Part shown: positions 1 through 5,943 of the stretch, in pieces | Layout: the number at the start of each line of letters is the position of its first letter | Numbering within the stretch: the first letter of the stretch is position 1 | Assembly (NCBI GenBank): GCA_913773825.1 | Contig: CAJYHH010000173.1 | Location: 1-6,388, forward strand | From: Candidatus Sericytochromatia bacterium | Lineage (GTDB): Bacteria > Cyanobacteriota > Sericytochromatia > UBA7694 | Direction: 5' to 3' | DNA length: 6,388 nucleotides | Position numbers and translations under genes: made by a program | The notes under the pieces: model-generated | The model's database searches: none | The model's input: only the letters and a program-made list of their open reading frames with translations | What the model was told of the DNA's origin: nothing

Positions 1-19
1 CACGACGCTCTTCCGATCT
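1..19. other. Illumina adapter remnant (not genomic)
   Basis: The first 19 bases, CACGACGCTCTTCCGATCT, are identical to the 3' end of the standard Illumina universal adapter. The amidohydrolase reading frame on the minus strand is sound down to base 20 and then runs into the adapter. This is an untrimmed library sequence at a contig end, so any protein residues translated from it are artificial. Confidence 0.95.
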
Positions 20-1138
20 CTCTAACTGGCCAATTGGCTGCCCCAGAACTTTACCACCATGTACATTCAACATATTAAACAAGATTCTGGCGTCAGGGAC
101 GCAACCCATCTGTAAAGATTTAGCGCGCTGCAGATATTCAGCTGTGCGGGCTTCTGCAAACAGATCGGACTGCAGATTGGCATCTGTGCCCAAAGCGACG
201 CTGACGCCGTGCTGCAGCAGTTCAGGCAAACGAGAGATTCCGTCACCTAGCGCCATATTCGTAAGTGGGTTGTAGGCAATGCTGGCGCGGCGTTTACCCA
301 TCAAAGCAATTTCTTCGTCATCTAGCCAGATCCCGTGAACAATGACAGCGCGCTCGTCTAAAATACCCCATTGCTCTAAACATTGTAGCGGGCGGTAACC
401 GTAGCGCTCACGGGCAAAGGCTTCGTCACCTGATTGTTCGGCCAGATGAATATGCCAGGGAGTTTGAAGCTCACGGGCCAGATCAGCTGCGGCTTCAATC
501 AGGGCTTTACTGGCGCCGTGTAAAGAGTGTGGGGCGGGCATAATGCTGACGCCAGGAGTATGGGAGTACTCAGCGGCTAACTCGCGGGTCTGAGTGATGG
601 CCTGTTCAGTGGGTTCGCGAAAGCGCTGCTGGCCGGGTTTTTCGCCTTGATCATAAAGCGTGCGCAGCAGTGAGATTCTCATGCCTGTTTCACGAGCCGC
701 CTGAATCACTGCATGGGCATGGCGCTGACGGCTGGAAACCCCGCCATTGAGATTATGGACATAAAAGAACTCACCGACGCTGGTAATGCCTCCGCGCAGC
801 ATTTCGCTAAAGGCTAAGAGGGCTGAAGCATAAATACTGTCTTCGTCTAGTTCTAAAACTAAGGGGTATAAAAAACGATCCACCCAGTCGCGAAAATTTT
901 GCGGCTGGCCCATGCTTGGGCGCAATAAAACCTGAAAAGCATGGCTATGGGCATTGACGCAGCCTGGAATCATCACAGATGAACCGAGATCCAGTTCTTC
1001 TTCATAGCGTAGGGGTAAACGATCGGCTTCAGCTTGGGGGCAAATTTTTTCGATCAGGCCCTGATCATTGAGAATCAGACTATGGTCAACCAGCCAGCGG
1101 CTGCCGGTTTCGATGTATTTACTGTCGATGCGTTTCAT
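20..1138 (-). CDS. Amidohydrolase, HutF/cytosine-deaminase-like, C-terminus missing
   Basis: This is a metal-dependent hydrolase of the amidohydrolase superfamily, most likely a cytosolic deaminase or iminohydrolase. 373 codons are visible; relatives are usually about 430-470 residues, so the C-terminal part is lost at the contig edge. After a short beta-rich N-terminal part (to about residue 57) come the metal-site motifs in order: NAHSHAFQ (H64, H66), APHSLHG (H204), HIHLAEQ (H229, H231, E234), IVHG (H268) and GTDAN (D319). HSHAFQ, the GGITSVGEFFYVH segment (residues 116-128), PGQQRF and HIHLAEQ resemble formiminoglutamate deiminase (HutF). The NPLTNMALGDG and ALGTDAN part looks more like general MtaD/TrzA-type deaminases. 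HutF has HSLR where this protein has HSLH, so the substrate may differ. The ATG at 1138 is chosen because translation from it begins with the expected strand sequence (YIETGSRWLVDHSLILND); the ribosome site is weak. No other histidine-degradation gene is visible. The class is secure, the substrate is not. Confidence 0.9.
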
Positions 1139-1319
1139 GGTTAACTGCTTACCAACCTTTGATAGCGCCGAATCTAACCCAATCTCAGTGACAAGCTAAG
1201 TGCCTTGAAACCAAGCTTGGGTCAGTGCCCCTGGCGCTAAAATCAGAGACTTCAACGCATCGCTTGACGGTTCAGCGAGAAGCTCTTAAGGGCTCTCTAT
1301 TAGAGTATCAGAGTAAGGG

Positions 1320-1324
1320 AAGGA
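1320..1324 (+). promoter_or_regulatory. Ribosome binding site fixing the start at 1333
   Basis: AAGGA, inside the purine-rich run AAGGGAAGGAA (1315-1325), lies 8 bases before the ATG at 1333. The in-frame GTG at 1225 has no comparable purine-rich site upstream, so the shorter protein is preferred. Confidence 0.8.
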
Positions 1325-1332
1325 ACGTTATC

Positions 1333-1872
1333 ATGACAAACAGCAGTGAGATTCAGTACAGCTTCGGTCTCAGACTCGGAGAACGGGAATTCCATATTGG
1401 CGGCGATAAAATCTTTGTCGAAACCCAGATGGAAAAATGGCTGACCCTGTTTGCTGGTCAGTTACCCACTGAGCTGATGACCCCCGGTTTTTCTCAGGCT
1501 TCACGTCCGATTGTAGGCAATAGTGGTGCCACAACGGGTGGGGGTGATGTCGGTGGCGCAGCACCTCAGCGTAAACTGCCCACGCTGGCTGAGTTTATTA
1601 AAAACAAAGAGCCCAAAGAAATTGCTGATGTAATTTTGGTGGTGGGACTTTACTTTGAGCGCTTCCAGCAGAAAAATCTGTTTACACGGACCGATCTAAT
1701 GCAGACGGTCTTTAATCGCCTTGCCAAATCAGAAACCGAAGTTCAACAGGCCTTAACCGATCTGGTCAATCGCCAATTCTTAAGTGATTCTGCCACCATG
1801 GGCAGCAGCGAGATGTCTTATTCACTAACTTTCTCAGGTGAGCAGGTAGTTAAAGAAGGCTTTAATCGCTAA
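1333..1872 (+). CDS. Small protein of unknown function, probable winged-helix C-terminal domain
   Basis: I do not recognise this gene by name. The predicted 179-residue protein has three parts. Residues 1-45 contain short beta-like segments followed by a helix (QYSFGLRLGEREFHIGGD, then IFVETQMEKW). Residues about 50-82 are a flexible Gly/Ala/Thr/Pro-rich linker. Residues 83-179 are mostly helical: LAEFIKNKEPKEIADVILVVGLYFERF, then FTRTDLMQTVFNRL, then SETEVQQALTDLVNRQFL, ending with a strand-like YSLTFSGEQVVKEG. The last part reads like a winged-helix fold, with a recognition-type helix followed by 'new residue stretch then strand' as in a wing. There is no signal peptide or membrane segment, so it should be cytoplasmic. 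The open frame extends upstream to a GTG at 1225, but the 36 extra residues lack a ribosome site and look unlike the rest. It is divergent from the amidohydrolase and ends in its own terminator, so it is probably transcribed alone. A regulatory or adaptor role is only a guess. Confidence 0.8.
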   Translation: MTNSSEIQYSFGLRLGEREFHIGGDKIFVETQMEKWLTLFAGQLPTELMTPGFSQASRPIVGNSGATTGGGDVGGAAPQRKLPTLAEFIKNKEPKEIADVILVVGLYFERFQQKNLFTRTDLMQTVFNRLAKSETEVQQALTDLVNRQFLSDSATMGSSEMSYSLTFSGEQVVKEGFNR

Positions 1873-1880
1873 AGAGGCTG

Positions 1881-1924
1881 GTGGCTAGTTGCTGAAGAGC
1901 TAGTGGCCAGTTGCTAAAAAACTA
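1881..1924 (+). repeat. Imperfect 22-base tandem repeat, two copies
   Basis: Two adjacent copies (1881-1902 and 1903-1924) match at 18 of 22 positions. Three of the four differences are G in copy 1 and A in copy 2. They start 8 bases after the stop codon of the upstream gene and lie before its terminator, so they are in the 3' untranslated region. No function is evident; a local duplication is the simplest explanation. Confidence 0.75.
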
Positions 1925-1936
1925 AGACAAGATATT

Positions 1937-1982
1937 AAGGGCCTTAGAAACTGTAAATGTTTCTAAGGCCCTTTTGTTTTTT
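1937..1982 (+). terminator. Strong intrinsic terminator for the 1333-1872 gene
   Basis: A perfect 13-base-pair stem (GGGCCTTAGAAAC at 1939-1951 with GTTTCTAAGGCCC at 1959-1971) encloses a 7-base loop. The stem can be extended by two A-T pairs. It is followed by TTTTGTTTTTT. The opposite flank has no matching A run, so it acts mainly on plus-strand transcription. Confidence 0.95.
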
Positions 1983-2027
1983 GATCTTTAGCTACGAGAC
2001 ACGAGCCATCTGCTACGAGCTCCTATG

Positions 2028-2049
2028 AAAAAAGGCCCCTTGCGGGGCC
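2028..2049 (-). terminator. Intrinsic terminator for the flagellar-type gene
   Basis: GGCCCC (2034-2039) and GGGGCC (2044-2049) form a GC-only 6-base-pair stem with a 4-base loop. Six A residues at 2028-2033 become a T run on the minus strand, placing the terminator about 50 bases after the stop codon of the 2101-2934 gene. Confidence 0.92.
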
Positions 2050-2082
2050 ATGGTGAATGGATTTTGAAAAACTGTTTAGCGC

Positions 2083-2102
2083 TAAGCTAACTTAAGCTAA
2101 CT
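2083..2102. repeat. Perfect 10-base tandem repeat at a stop codon
   Basis: TAAGCTAACT occurs twice in direct succession (2083-2092, 2093-2102). The second copy overlaps the TAG stop codon (2101-2103, read on the minus strand) of the flagellar-type gene. The left edge also overlaps the palindrome TTAGCGCTAA (2076-2085). It may be a simple slippage product. Confidence 0.8.
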
Positions 2103-2934
2103 AGCGTGGTCCAAGTGACAGAGCCGTATCGATGTTGGCCAGGGCCACCTGAATGACTTTGGCGATGGCTGAGTACATCTTCTGGGCGAGTGCCAGTTCG
2201 GGAACTGCCGCAGTCAGTGAAGCGTTAGATGCTTCTAATGCGTTGGGGATTAAGCGGCCTGAACCCATACCCGCAATGGCATAGTTACCAACCGCGTCAA
2301 CCGTGGCAACGTTAGCGGCAGGAGGGGCCGTGGTGGTTGCAACACCGACGCGCTGGAAGGTGGATGAACCAAAGCGGGAGAATTCCAGCTCAAGCTGTGG
2401 ATTGGGCCAGATCACCATCGCAAAACGATCAAGTGAAACCTGATCGTTGACAATATCACCTGTATCGATGCCAAGCGCGTTGCCTACTTCGCCAGCAGCG
2501 CCGTTGCTGTTACTCAAAACGTAAAGACCATCAGAGTTGACCAGTCGGCCTGAAGCATCAAGATGGAATTCACCGTCGAAGGTATAGTAATAATCACCGC
2601 TACCGTCTATAGCAGTGTTTAAGACGAACATGCCAGGTGCCGCTGAAGTACGCTGGATGCCGAAGTGGGTGAAGTCTGTTGATGCTGTAATTGCACCCTG
2701 GCTGTAGTCAATTGAAGTCTGCATGGTACCCAGACTCTGTTCAGCAAAGTTGACGCCCAACAGGGGGGATACAGTGGGTCTTGCTGAAGAAACGGTGCCG
2801 CCGCCAAATTTGATGCGGGAGGCTTTATAACCGACGCGACCGGCGCCAGCCATATTGGAGTTGATTGTGGCGGTCCATTTATCGATGGACACAAGGGAGG
2901 CCACCGCTGCGTAACTCAGGTCACCAACACCCAT
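2101..2934 (-). CDS. Flagellar hook/rod (FlgE/FlgF/FlgG) family protein
   Basis: This 277-residue protein has the plan of the axial flagellar proteins that stack to form the rod and hook outside the cytoplasmic membrane. The N-terminal helix (residues 6-40) ends in INSNMAGAGRVGYKASR, a diverged form of the family signature normally written NNLANANTxGFK. Next come the core-entry segment YSQGAITASTDFTHFGIQ (77-94), which matches the usual 'sQGxlxxTgnxlDlaI', and FDGEFHLDASGRLVNSDGLYVL (119-140), which matches the 'RnGxFxxdxxGxLvnxxGxxVl' strand-turn. RFAMVIWPNPQLELEFSRFGSSTFQRVG (170-197) follows. The C-terminal helix (NALEASNASLTAAVPELALAQKMYSAIAKVIQ, 231-262) matches the 'LExSNVdxvxExxxmIxxQRxYxxNxkv' signature. 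Length is close to FlgG (about 260). An AGGAGA site lies 6 bases before the ATG. As in this family, there is no cleavable signal peptide. No other flagellar gene is in view and it has its own terminator, so it is a single-gene unit. I cannot say which axial protein it replaces. Confidence 0.8.
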   Translation of the reverse strand: MGVGDLSYAAVASLVSIDKWTATINSNMAGAGRVGYKASRIKFGGGTVSSARPTVSPLLGVNFAEQSLGTMQTSIDYSQGAITASTDFTHFGIQRTSAAPGMFVLNTAIDGSGDYYYTFDGEFHLDASGRLVNSDGLYVLSNSNGAAGEVGNALGIDTGDIVNDQVSLDRFAMVIWPNPQLELEFSRFGSSTFQRVGVATTTAPPAANVATVDAVGNYAIAGMGSGRLIPNALEASNASLTAAVPELALAQKMYSAIAKVIQVALANIDTALSLGPR

Positions 2935-2986
2935 ATAAAATCTCCTGTTTTGTGAATCGATCTGAGAAGGGGATCAGGTTTTTGCG

Positions 2987-3007
2987 ATATACGCCTAAGC
3001 ATATACG
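2987..3007. promoter_or_regulatory. Paired ATATACG repeats upstream of flagellar-type gene
   Basis: ATATACG occurs at 2987-2993 and again at 3001-3007, a spacing of 14 bases, in the leader or promoter region 53-73 bases upstream of the minus-strand start. A regulator-binding site is possible, but the repeats are short and AT-rich and no regulator is identified. Confidence 0.25.
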
Positions 3008-3051
3008 ATCTCTAGTCTAAGTTCTCGACAGCAGTCTGAAGAGAATGGCCT

Positions 3052-3096
3052 GATTTAATCCAATTATAATATACAGGCTTGGTTATTTAATATAAA
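3052..3096. promoter_or_regulatory. AT-rich divergent promoter region (tentative)
   Basis: The segment between the divergent flagellar-type gene and murJ contains a perfect -10 hexamer TATAAT on the plus strand (3065-3070) and another on the minus strand (3063-3068), overlapping each other. Neither has a good -35 hexamer at 16-18 bases. A further TATAAA lies at 3091-3096. Divergent transcription must start somewhere in 2935-3169, and this is the best candidate. Confidence 0.4.
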
Positions 3097-3159
3097 CTGG
3101 AGGTGCTTAACTAAAGCTTTACATTGAAGGCTTTCTTTAGCGCATTTTAGCCGCCATTC

Positions 3160-3164
3160 GGAGG
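3160..3164 (+). promoter_or_regulatory. Ribosome binding site of murJ
   Basis: A canonical GGAGG lies 5 bases before the ATG at 3170 and fixes that start. Confidence 0.9.
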
Positions 3165-3169
3165 CCTAC

Positions 3170-4744
3170 ATGTCCCTGCTCAGAGCGGCGAGCCTGATCG
3201 CCCTGCTCTCACTCGCCAGTAAATTCTTTGGCTTAATTCGCGATCAGGTGATTGCTTATTATTGTGGTTTAAGCGCTGTTACTGACGCTTACCAGGCTGC
3301 CTCTTTAATCCCCGCTCAATTTGCTCTGATTATGCTTGGTGGGCTCAATGGCCCCTTTCATTCCGCGATTGTTTCCACCCTGCTTAAACACTATGAAAAA
3401 GGTGAGCGCACTGTCTACGGACGGGTGCTGACCACGGCTCTTGTTAGCAGTGTCATTGTGATGGGCTTAGGCTCTGTTGCGCTTTATGTCTATGCGCCAG
3501 AGATTGTCTTGCTCTGGGGCAAGCTCTCTGACCAAACGCTTTCGCTGGCTGTCTTGCAGCTGCGGATTCTGGCGCCGGTGTTTTTGATCTCAGGTTTAAT
3601 TGGGATTCTCTACGGCATTCTGGCGATGAAGCACTCTTTTGTGACCCCCAGCCTGAGTCCGATTATGGCGAGCTTAGGCGTAATGGTCGCGCTGTTTTTC
3701 TTTGCGGGGCCTGATCAACTCTCTCAGGCTCATGCGCTCGCTTGGGGTACCCTTTGGGGCGCTGTGGCCCAGCTGGTTTTACAGGTGATTCCGCTGACAG
3801 GCTTTTTTAAAGAGATGCATTATGAAGTCAGCTGGAAAGACCCTGAGTTTCAGAGTTATGTGCATCTTTTATTGCCGGCTGTGCTGAGCTCAACGATTGG
3901 CCAGGTCAATATTTTTATTATTCAGTTCTTTGCGGCAGGTCTGCGCGAAGGCAGTATGGCAGCGTTTCGCTTTGGCAATCTGATTATTCAATTGCCCTTA
4001 GGCATTTTGCTGACAGCCTTACTGGTTCCGCTGCTGCCTTTGTTAACCGCTGCAGCTCGCGATGAATCAGATACTCAGCATCTGCTGCTCAAAGATCGAA
4101 TCAATCAGGGCTTACGCCCTATTTTAATGCTGACTCTGCCGATTACCCTATTACTAGGAGCTTATGGCTTCTTTGCGATCCGCTTGTTATTTGAGCGCGG
4201 TCAGTTTACAGCCGCTGACTCCTGGCTGACCTATGAAGTGATGGTGTTTTTGGCGCTGAGCATTACGGTTTATGCCATTCGCGATTTACTGATCCGTGCT
4301 TTTTACGGACTCGGAGATTCTCGTACACCGTTTAGCACCAGCTTTGTCACGATTCTCGCCACCTTTGGTCTGAGTTTATTACTGGTACCGAAAATGGGTG
4401 TGGGCGGGATTGCGCTGGGATCTTCTGCTGCAGCAGGGATTAACTTTGCGGTTTTAGCCTGGTTATTGCGCCGTCGCATTGGGGCCTGGATGCAGCGGGA
4501 TTCGTGGCTACATCTGGCAAAAGTGACGGTGGCGTCGCTGCCGCTGGCTATTTTAGGTGCTATGAGCTTTGGTGCACTGGTGCATGAACCCAGTGCTTTT
4601 TGGATGTTTGGACGCGCGATTAGTGATTGTATTCTTTTAAGCATTGTCTATGTCTTGATTCTGATGGCGCTCAAAGATCGCGAAGTGATGTTGTTAGTAA
4701 ATACCTTCAGTCGGCGCTTTAGACGTCGGCGTGCAGGTGGTTAA
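3170..4744 (+). CDS. murJ: MurJ/MviN lipid II flippase
   Basis: MurJ moves the peptidoglycan precursor lipid II across the inner membrane (MOP exporter superfamily). The 524-residue length is normal (about 510-530). Hydrophobic segments run through the whole protein, consistent with about 14 membrane helices, and it ends in a basic tail (SRRFRRRRAGG). Family marks are FFGLIRDQ (R24, D25), TDAY (D39), FERGQF (341-346) and the RAFYGLGDSRTPF segment (376-388), the usual 'xaFYAlgDtrtP' motif. GGLNGPFHSAIVS (57-69) replaces the 'RRIFAEGAFSQAFVP' type of loop found in E. coli and resembles, from memory, cyanobacterial MurJ. By eye, E. coli R18 is Lys here, and R52 and R270, reported as essential in E. 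coli, have no Arg counterpart. The gene seems monocistronic: no partner overlaps it, no strong terminator follows, and a promoter for the next gene begins about 70 bases after its stop. An MviN-like flippase for another lipid-linked sugar is possible but less likely. Confidence 0.93.
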   Translation: MSLLRAASLIALLSLASKFFGLIRDQVIAYYCGLSAVTDAYQAASLIPAQFALIMLGGLNGPFHSAIVSTLLKHYEKGERTVYGRVLTTALVSSVIVMGLGSVALYVYAPEIVLLWGKLSDQTLSLAVLQLRILAPVFLISGLIGILYGILAMKHSFVTPSLSPIMASLGVMVALFFFAGPDQLSQAHALAWGTLWGAVAQLVLQVIPLTGFFKEMHYEVSWKDPEFQSYVHLLLPAVLSSTIGQVNIFIIQFFAAGLREGSMAAFRFGNLIIQLPLGILLTALLVPLLPLLTAAARDESDTQHLLLKDRINQGLRPILMLTLPITLLLGAYGFFAIRLLFERGQFTAADSWLTYEVMVFLALSITVYAIRDLLIRAFYGLGDSRTPFSTSFVTILATFGLSLLLVPKMGVGGIALGSSAAAGINFAVLAWLLRRRIGAWMQRDSWLHLAKVTVASLPLAILGAMSFGALVHEPSAFWMFGRAISDCILLSIVYVLILMALKDREVMLLVNTFSRRFRRRRAGG

Positions 4745-4811
4745 ACAGACTTTGTCTTTTGCCATCGCCCACCGCCCAAAGCTTCTAGCCCATAGCCCTT
4801 TGCTTACCATC

Positions 4812-4820
4812 TGCTATAAT
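4812..4820 (+). promoter_or_regulatory. Extended -10 promoter for the secretin gene
   Basis: TGCTATAAT combines a perfect -10 hexamer (TATAAT, 4815-4820) with the TGn extension (4812-4814). There is no good -35 hexamer at the usual distance, as is common for extended -10 promoters. The predicted transcript start is near 4827, which gives a leader of about 26 bases to the ATG at 4853. Confidence 0.75.
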
Positions 4821-4840
4821 GTCTAACAAATTACGATATG

Positions 4841-4845
4841 AAGGA
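4841..4845 (+). promoter_or_regulatory. Ribosome binding site deciding the secretin start
   Basis: AAGGA lies 7 bases before the ATG at 4853 and 10 bases before the ATG at 4856. It falls inside the reading frame if the ATG at 4838 is used, and that ATG has no purine-rich site and would sit only about 11 bases from the predicted transcript start. Confidence 0.75.
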
Positions 4846-4852
4846 CGTCGGG

Positions 4853-5923
4853 ATGATGAAACGCTGGTTTAAACGACTCTCCGCTTTTGCCCTAATCGCA
4901 GCACTGAGCACGGTTGCTCCTGTGAGCCAGTTGCCGGCTGTAGCCCAGCAGTCCACAACGCCGAATATCGTGATCCCTCTGGGCCAGGTTGTCACAATTG
5001 ACGTTAAAGGTGGTATTACAACCTTTGTACTCGGCAATTCAAATATTGCCCGCGTGACGGTTCCGCCTGGTCAGAGCCGCTATGCTCTGGTGACGGCGAT
5101 GCAGCCTGGTGTGACCAATATGCTGATCTGGACTGAAGATCGCGAAACGCCGATCAACTACGTGATCGAAGTGTCTTCTAATCTGCGTAATGAGCAGATT
5201 GCTGTCAAAGTTAAAGTACTTGAAGTCGAAACGGCTAACGACGGCAAACTCGGCGTTGACTGGTCTGACTTTGTTTCTTTTTCAGAAGCTGTTCCCAGTG
5301 CACCTTTCCGTTTTGGTCTGCCAATCCGCAGCTCTGTGCTAAACGCTCGTATCGACACACTGGTCAACGATCGAAAAGCGCGTCTGCTGGCAGAGCCCAC
5401 TTTGGTGCTGCTCAACGGTAAAGAAGCTGAGTTTCTGTCAGGTGGTGAACTGCCCCTGATCGTGACCGATCGCGACCGGATTAATGTTCAGTGGCGTGAA
5501 TACGGGATTAACCTCAAGCTCAAAGCGCTGCTGGAAGGTTCTGATACCATTCAGATGACTTTAGCACCGGAAGTCAGCGATATCGACCGTGCCAACAGCA
5601 TCACGATTGCCAACCAGCTTCAGGGCGGTTCATTTGTGGTTCCGGCCTTTAAAACCCGCCGTGCTGACAGCACTTTGCGCGTTGGCAACAATCAGTCGAT
5701 TGTCATTGCTGGCTTGCTGCGCAATGACAAACAAGAAGTGATTCAGAAATTTCCGCTCTTGGGTGATATCCCGATCCTGGGCTGGCTGTTTAGCACGATC
5801 GACTTTGTTGAGCGCCGTTCAGAGCTGGTGTTTATCGTAACGCCTCAGATCGTTCGCGATCCGATGGTTAAGCCTGAAAGCACCTATGCTGATGAGGCTG
5901 ACGTCGAAAAGACGCGTCCCTGA
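4853..5923 (+). CDS. Short secretin-family protein (CpaC/pilus type)
   Basis: This is an exported protein of the type II/III secretion and pilus secretin family, whose members form gated pores in the outer membrane. Numbering from 4853 (356 residues): a signal peptide with basic start MMKRWFKR and hydrophobic core, probably cleaved after AVA (29-31). An N-terminal pilus-formation domain (about 38-108) follows, with GQVVTIDVKGGITTFVLGNSNIARV, the type found in CpaC. The secretin core (about 113-336) holds EPTLVLLNGKEAEFLSGGELPL (181-202), EYGINLKLK, LAPEVSDID, VPAFKTRRADSTLRV, QSIVIAGLL, FPLLGDIPILGWLFST and SELVFIVTPQIVRD, all standard CpaC/PulD-type landmarks. It is shorter than CpaC-type secretins (about 450-500), and I see no BON domain, extra N-domain or lipobox. 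The frame also has an ATG at 4838, but the promoter and ribosome site favour 4853 or 4856. A DUF456-like gene follows 20 bases later, probably in the same transcript. No ATPase, pilin or platform gene is in view, so its system cannot be named. Confidence 0.88.
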   Translation: MMKRWFKRLSAFALIAALSTVAPVSQLPAVAQQSTTPNIVIPLGQVVTIDVKGGITTFVLGNSNIARVTVPPGQSRYALVTAMQPGVTNMLIWTEDRETPINYVIEVSSNLRNEQIAVKVKVLEVETANDGKLGVDWSDFVSFSEAVPSAPFRFGLPIRSSVLNARIDTLVNDRKARLLAEPTLVLLNGKEAEFLSGGELPLIVTDRDRINVQWREYGINLKLKALLEGSDTIQMTLAPEVSDIDRANSITIANQLQGGSFVVPAFKTRRADSTLRVGNNQSIVIAGLLRNDKQEVIQKFPLLGDIPILGWLFSTIDFVERRSELVFIVTPQIVRDPMVKPESTYADEADVEKTRP

Positions 5924-5943
5924 TCGGGTGATTTAAACCCGTG

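Noticed and set aside
1211..1220. CCAAGCTTGG palindrome in the divergent intergenic region
   Set aside because: A single 10-base palindrome without a repeat or a matching regulator is expected by chance at this scale.
1264..1292. TTGACG as a -35 box for the 1333 gene
   Set aside because: No acceptable -10 hexamer lies 16-18 bases downstream (TTAAGG/TAAGGG only).
1370..1564. Minus-strand open frame opposite the 1333-1872 gene
   Set aside because: It lies wholly within a better-supported gene, has no ribosome site and shows low-complexity, His/Arg-rich composition.
2619..2894. Second minus-strand frame inside the flagellar-type gene
   Set aside because: Same strand, different frame, with Pro/Ser-rich composition and no family features; it is a shadow of the main gene.
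3099..3105. Strong Shine-Dalgarno-like GGAGGTG in the murJ leader, possibly for a leader peptide
   Set aside because: No ATG, GTG or TTG start follows at a usable spacing with more than a few codons before a stop, so a leader peptide is not supported.
4303..4644. Minus-strand frame opposite murJ
   Set aside because: murJ is clearly coding here; the antisense frame has no recognisable domain.
4745..4770. Possible terminator after murJ (AGAC-TTT-GTCT followed by TTTT)
   Set aside because: The stem is only 4 base pairs, too weak to call.
4831..5415. Minus-strand frames at 4831-5037 and 5158-5415 opposite the secretin
   Set aside because: They are antisense to conserved secretin domains, and the first also spans the secretin ribosome site and start region.
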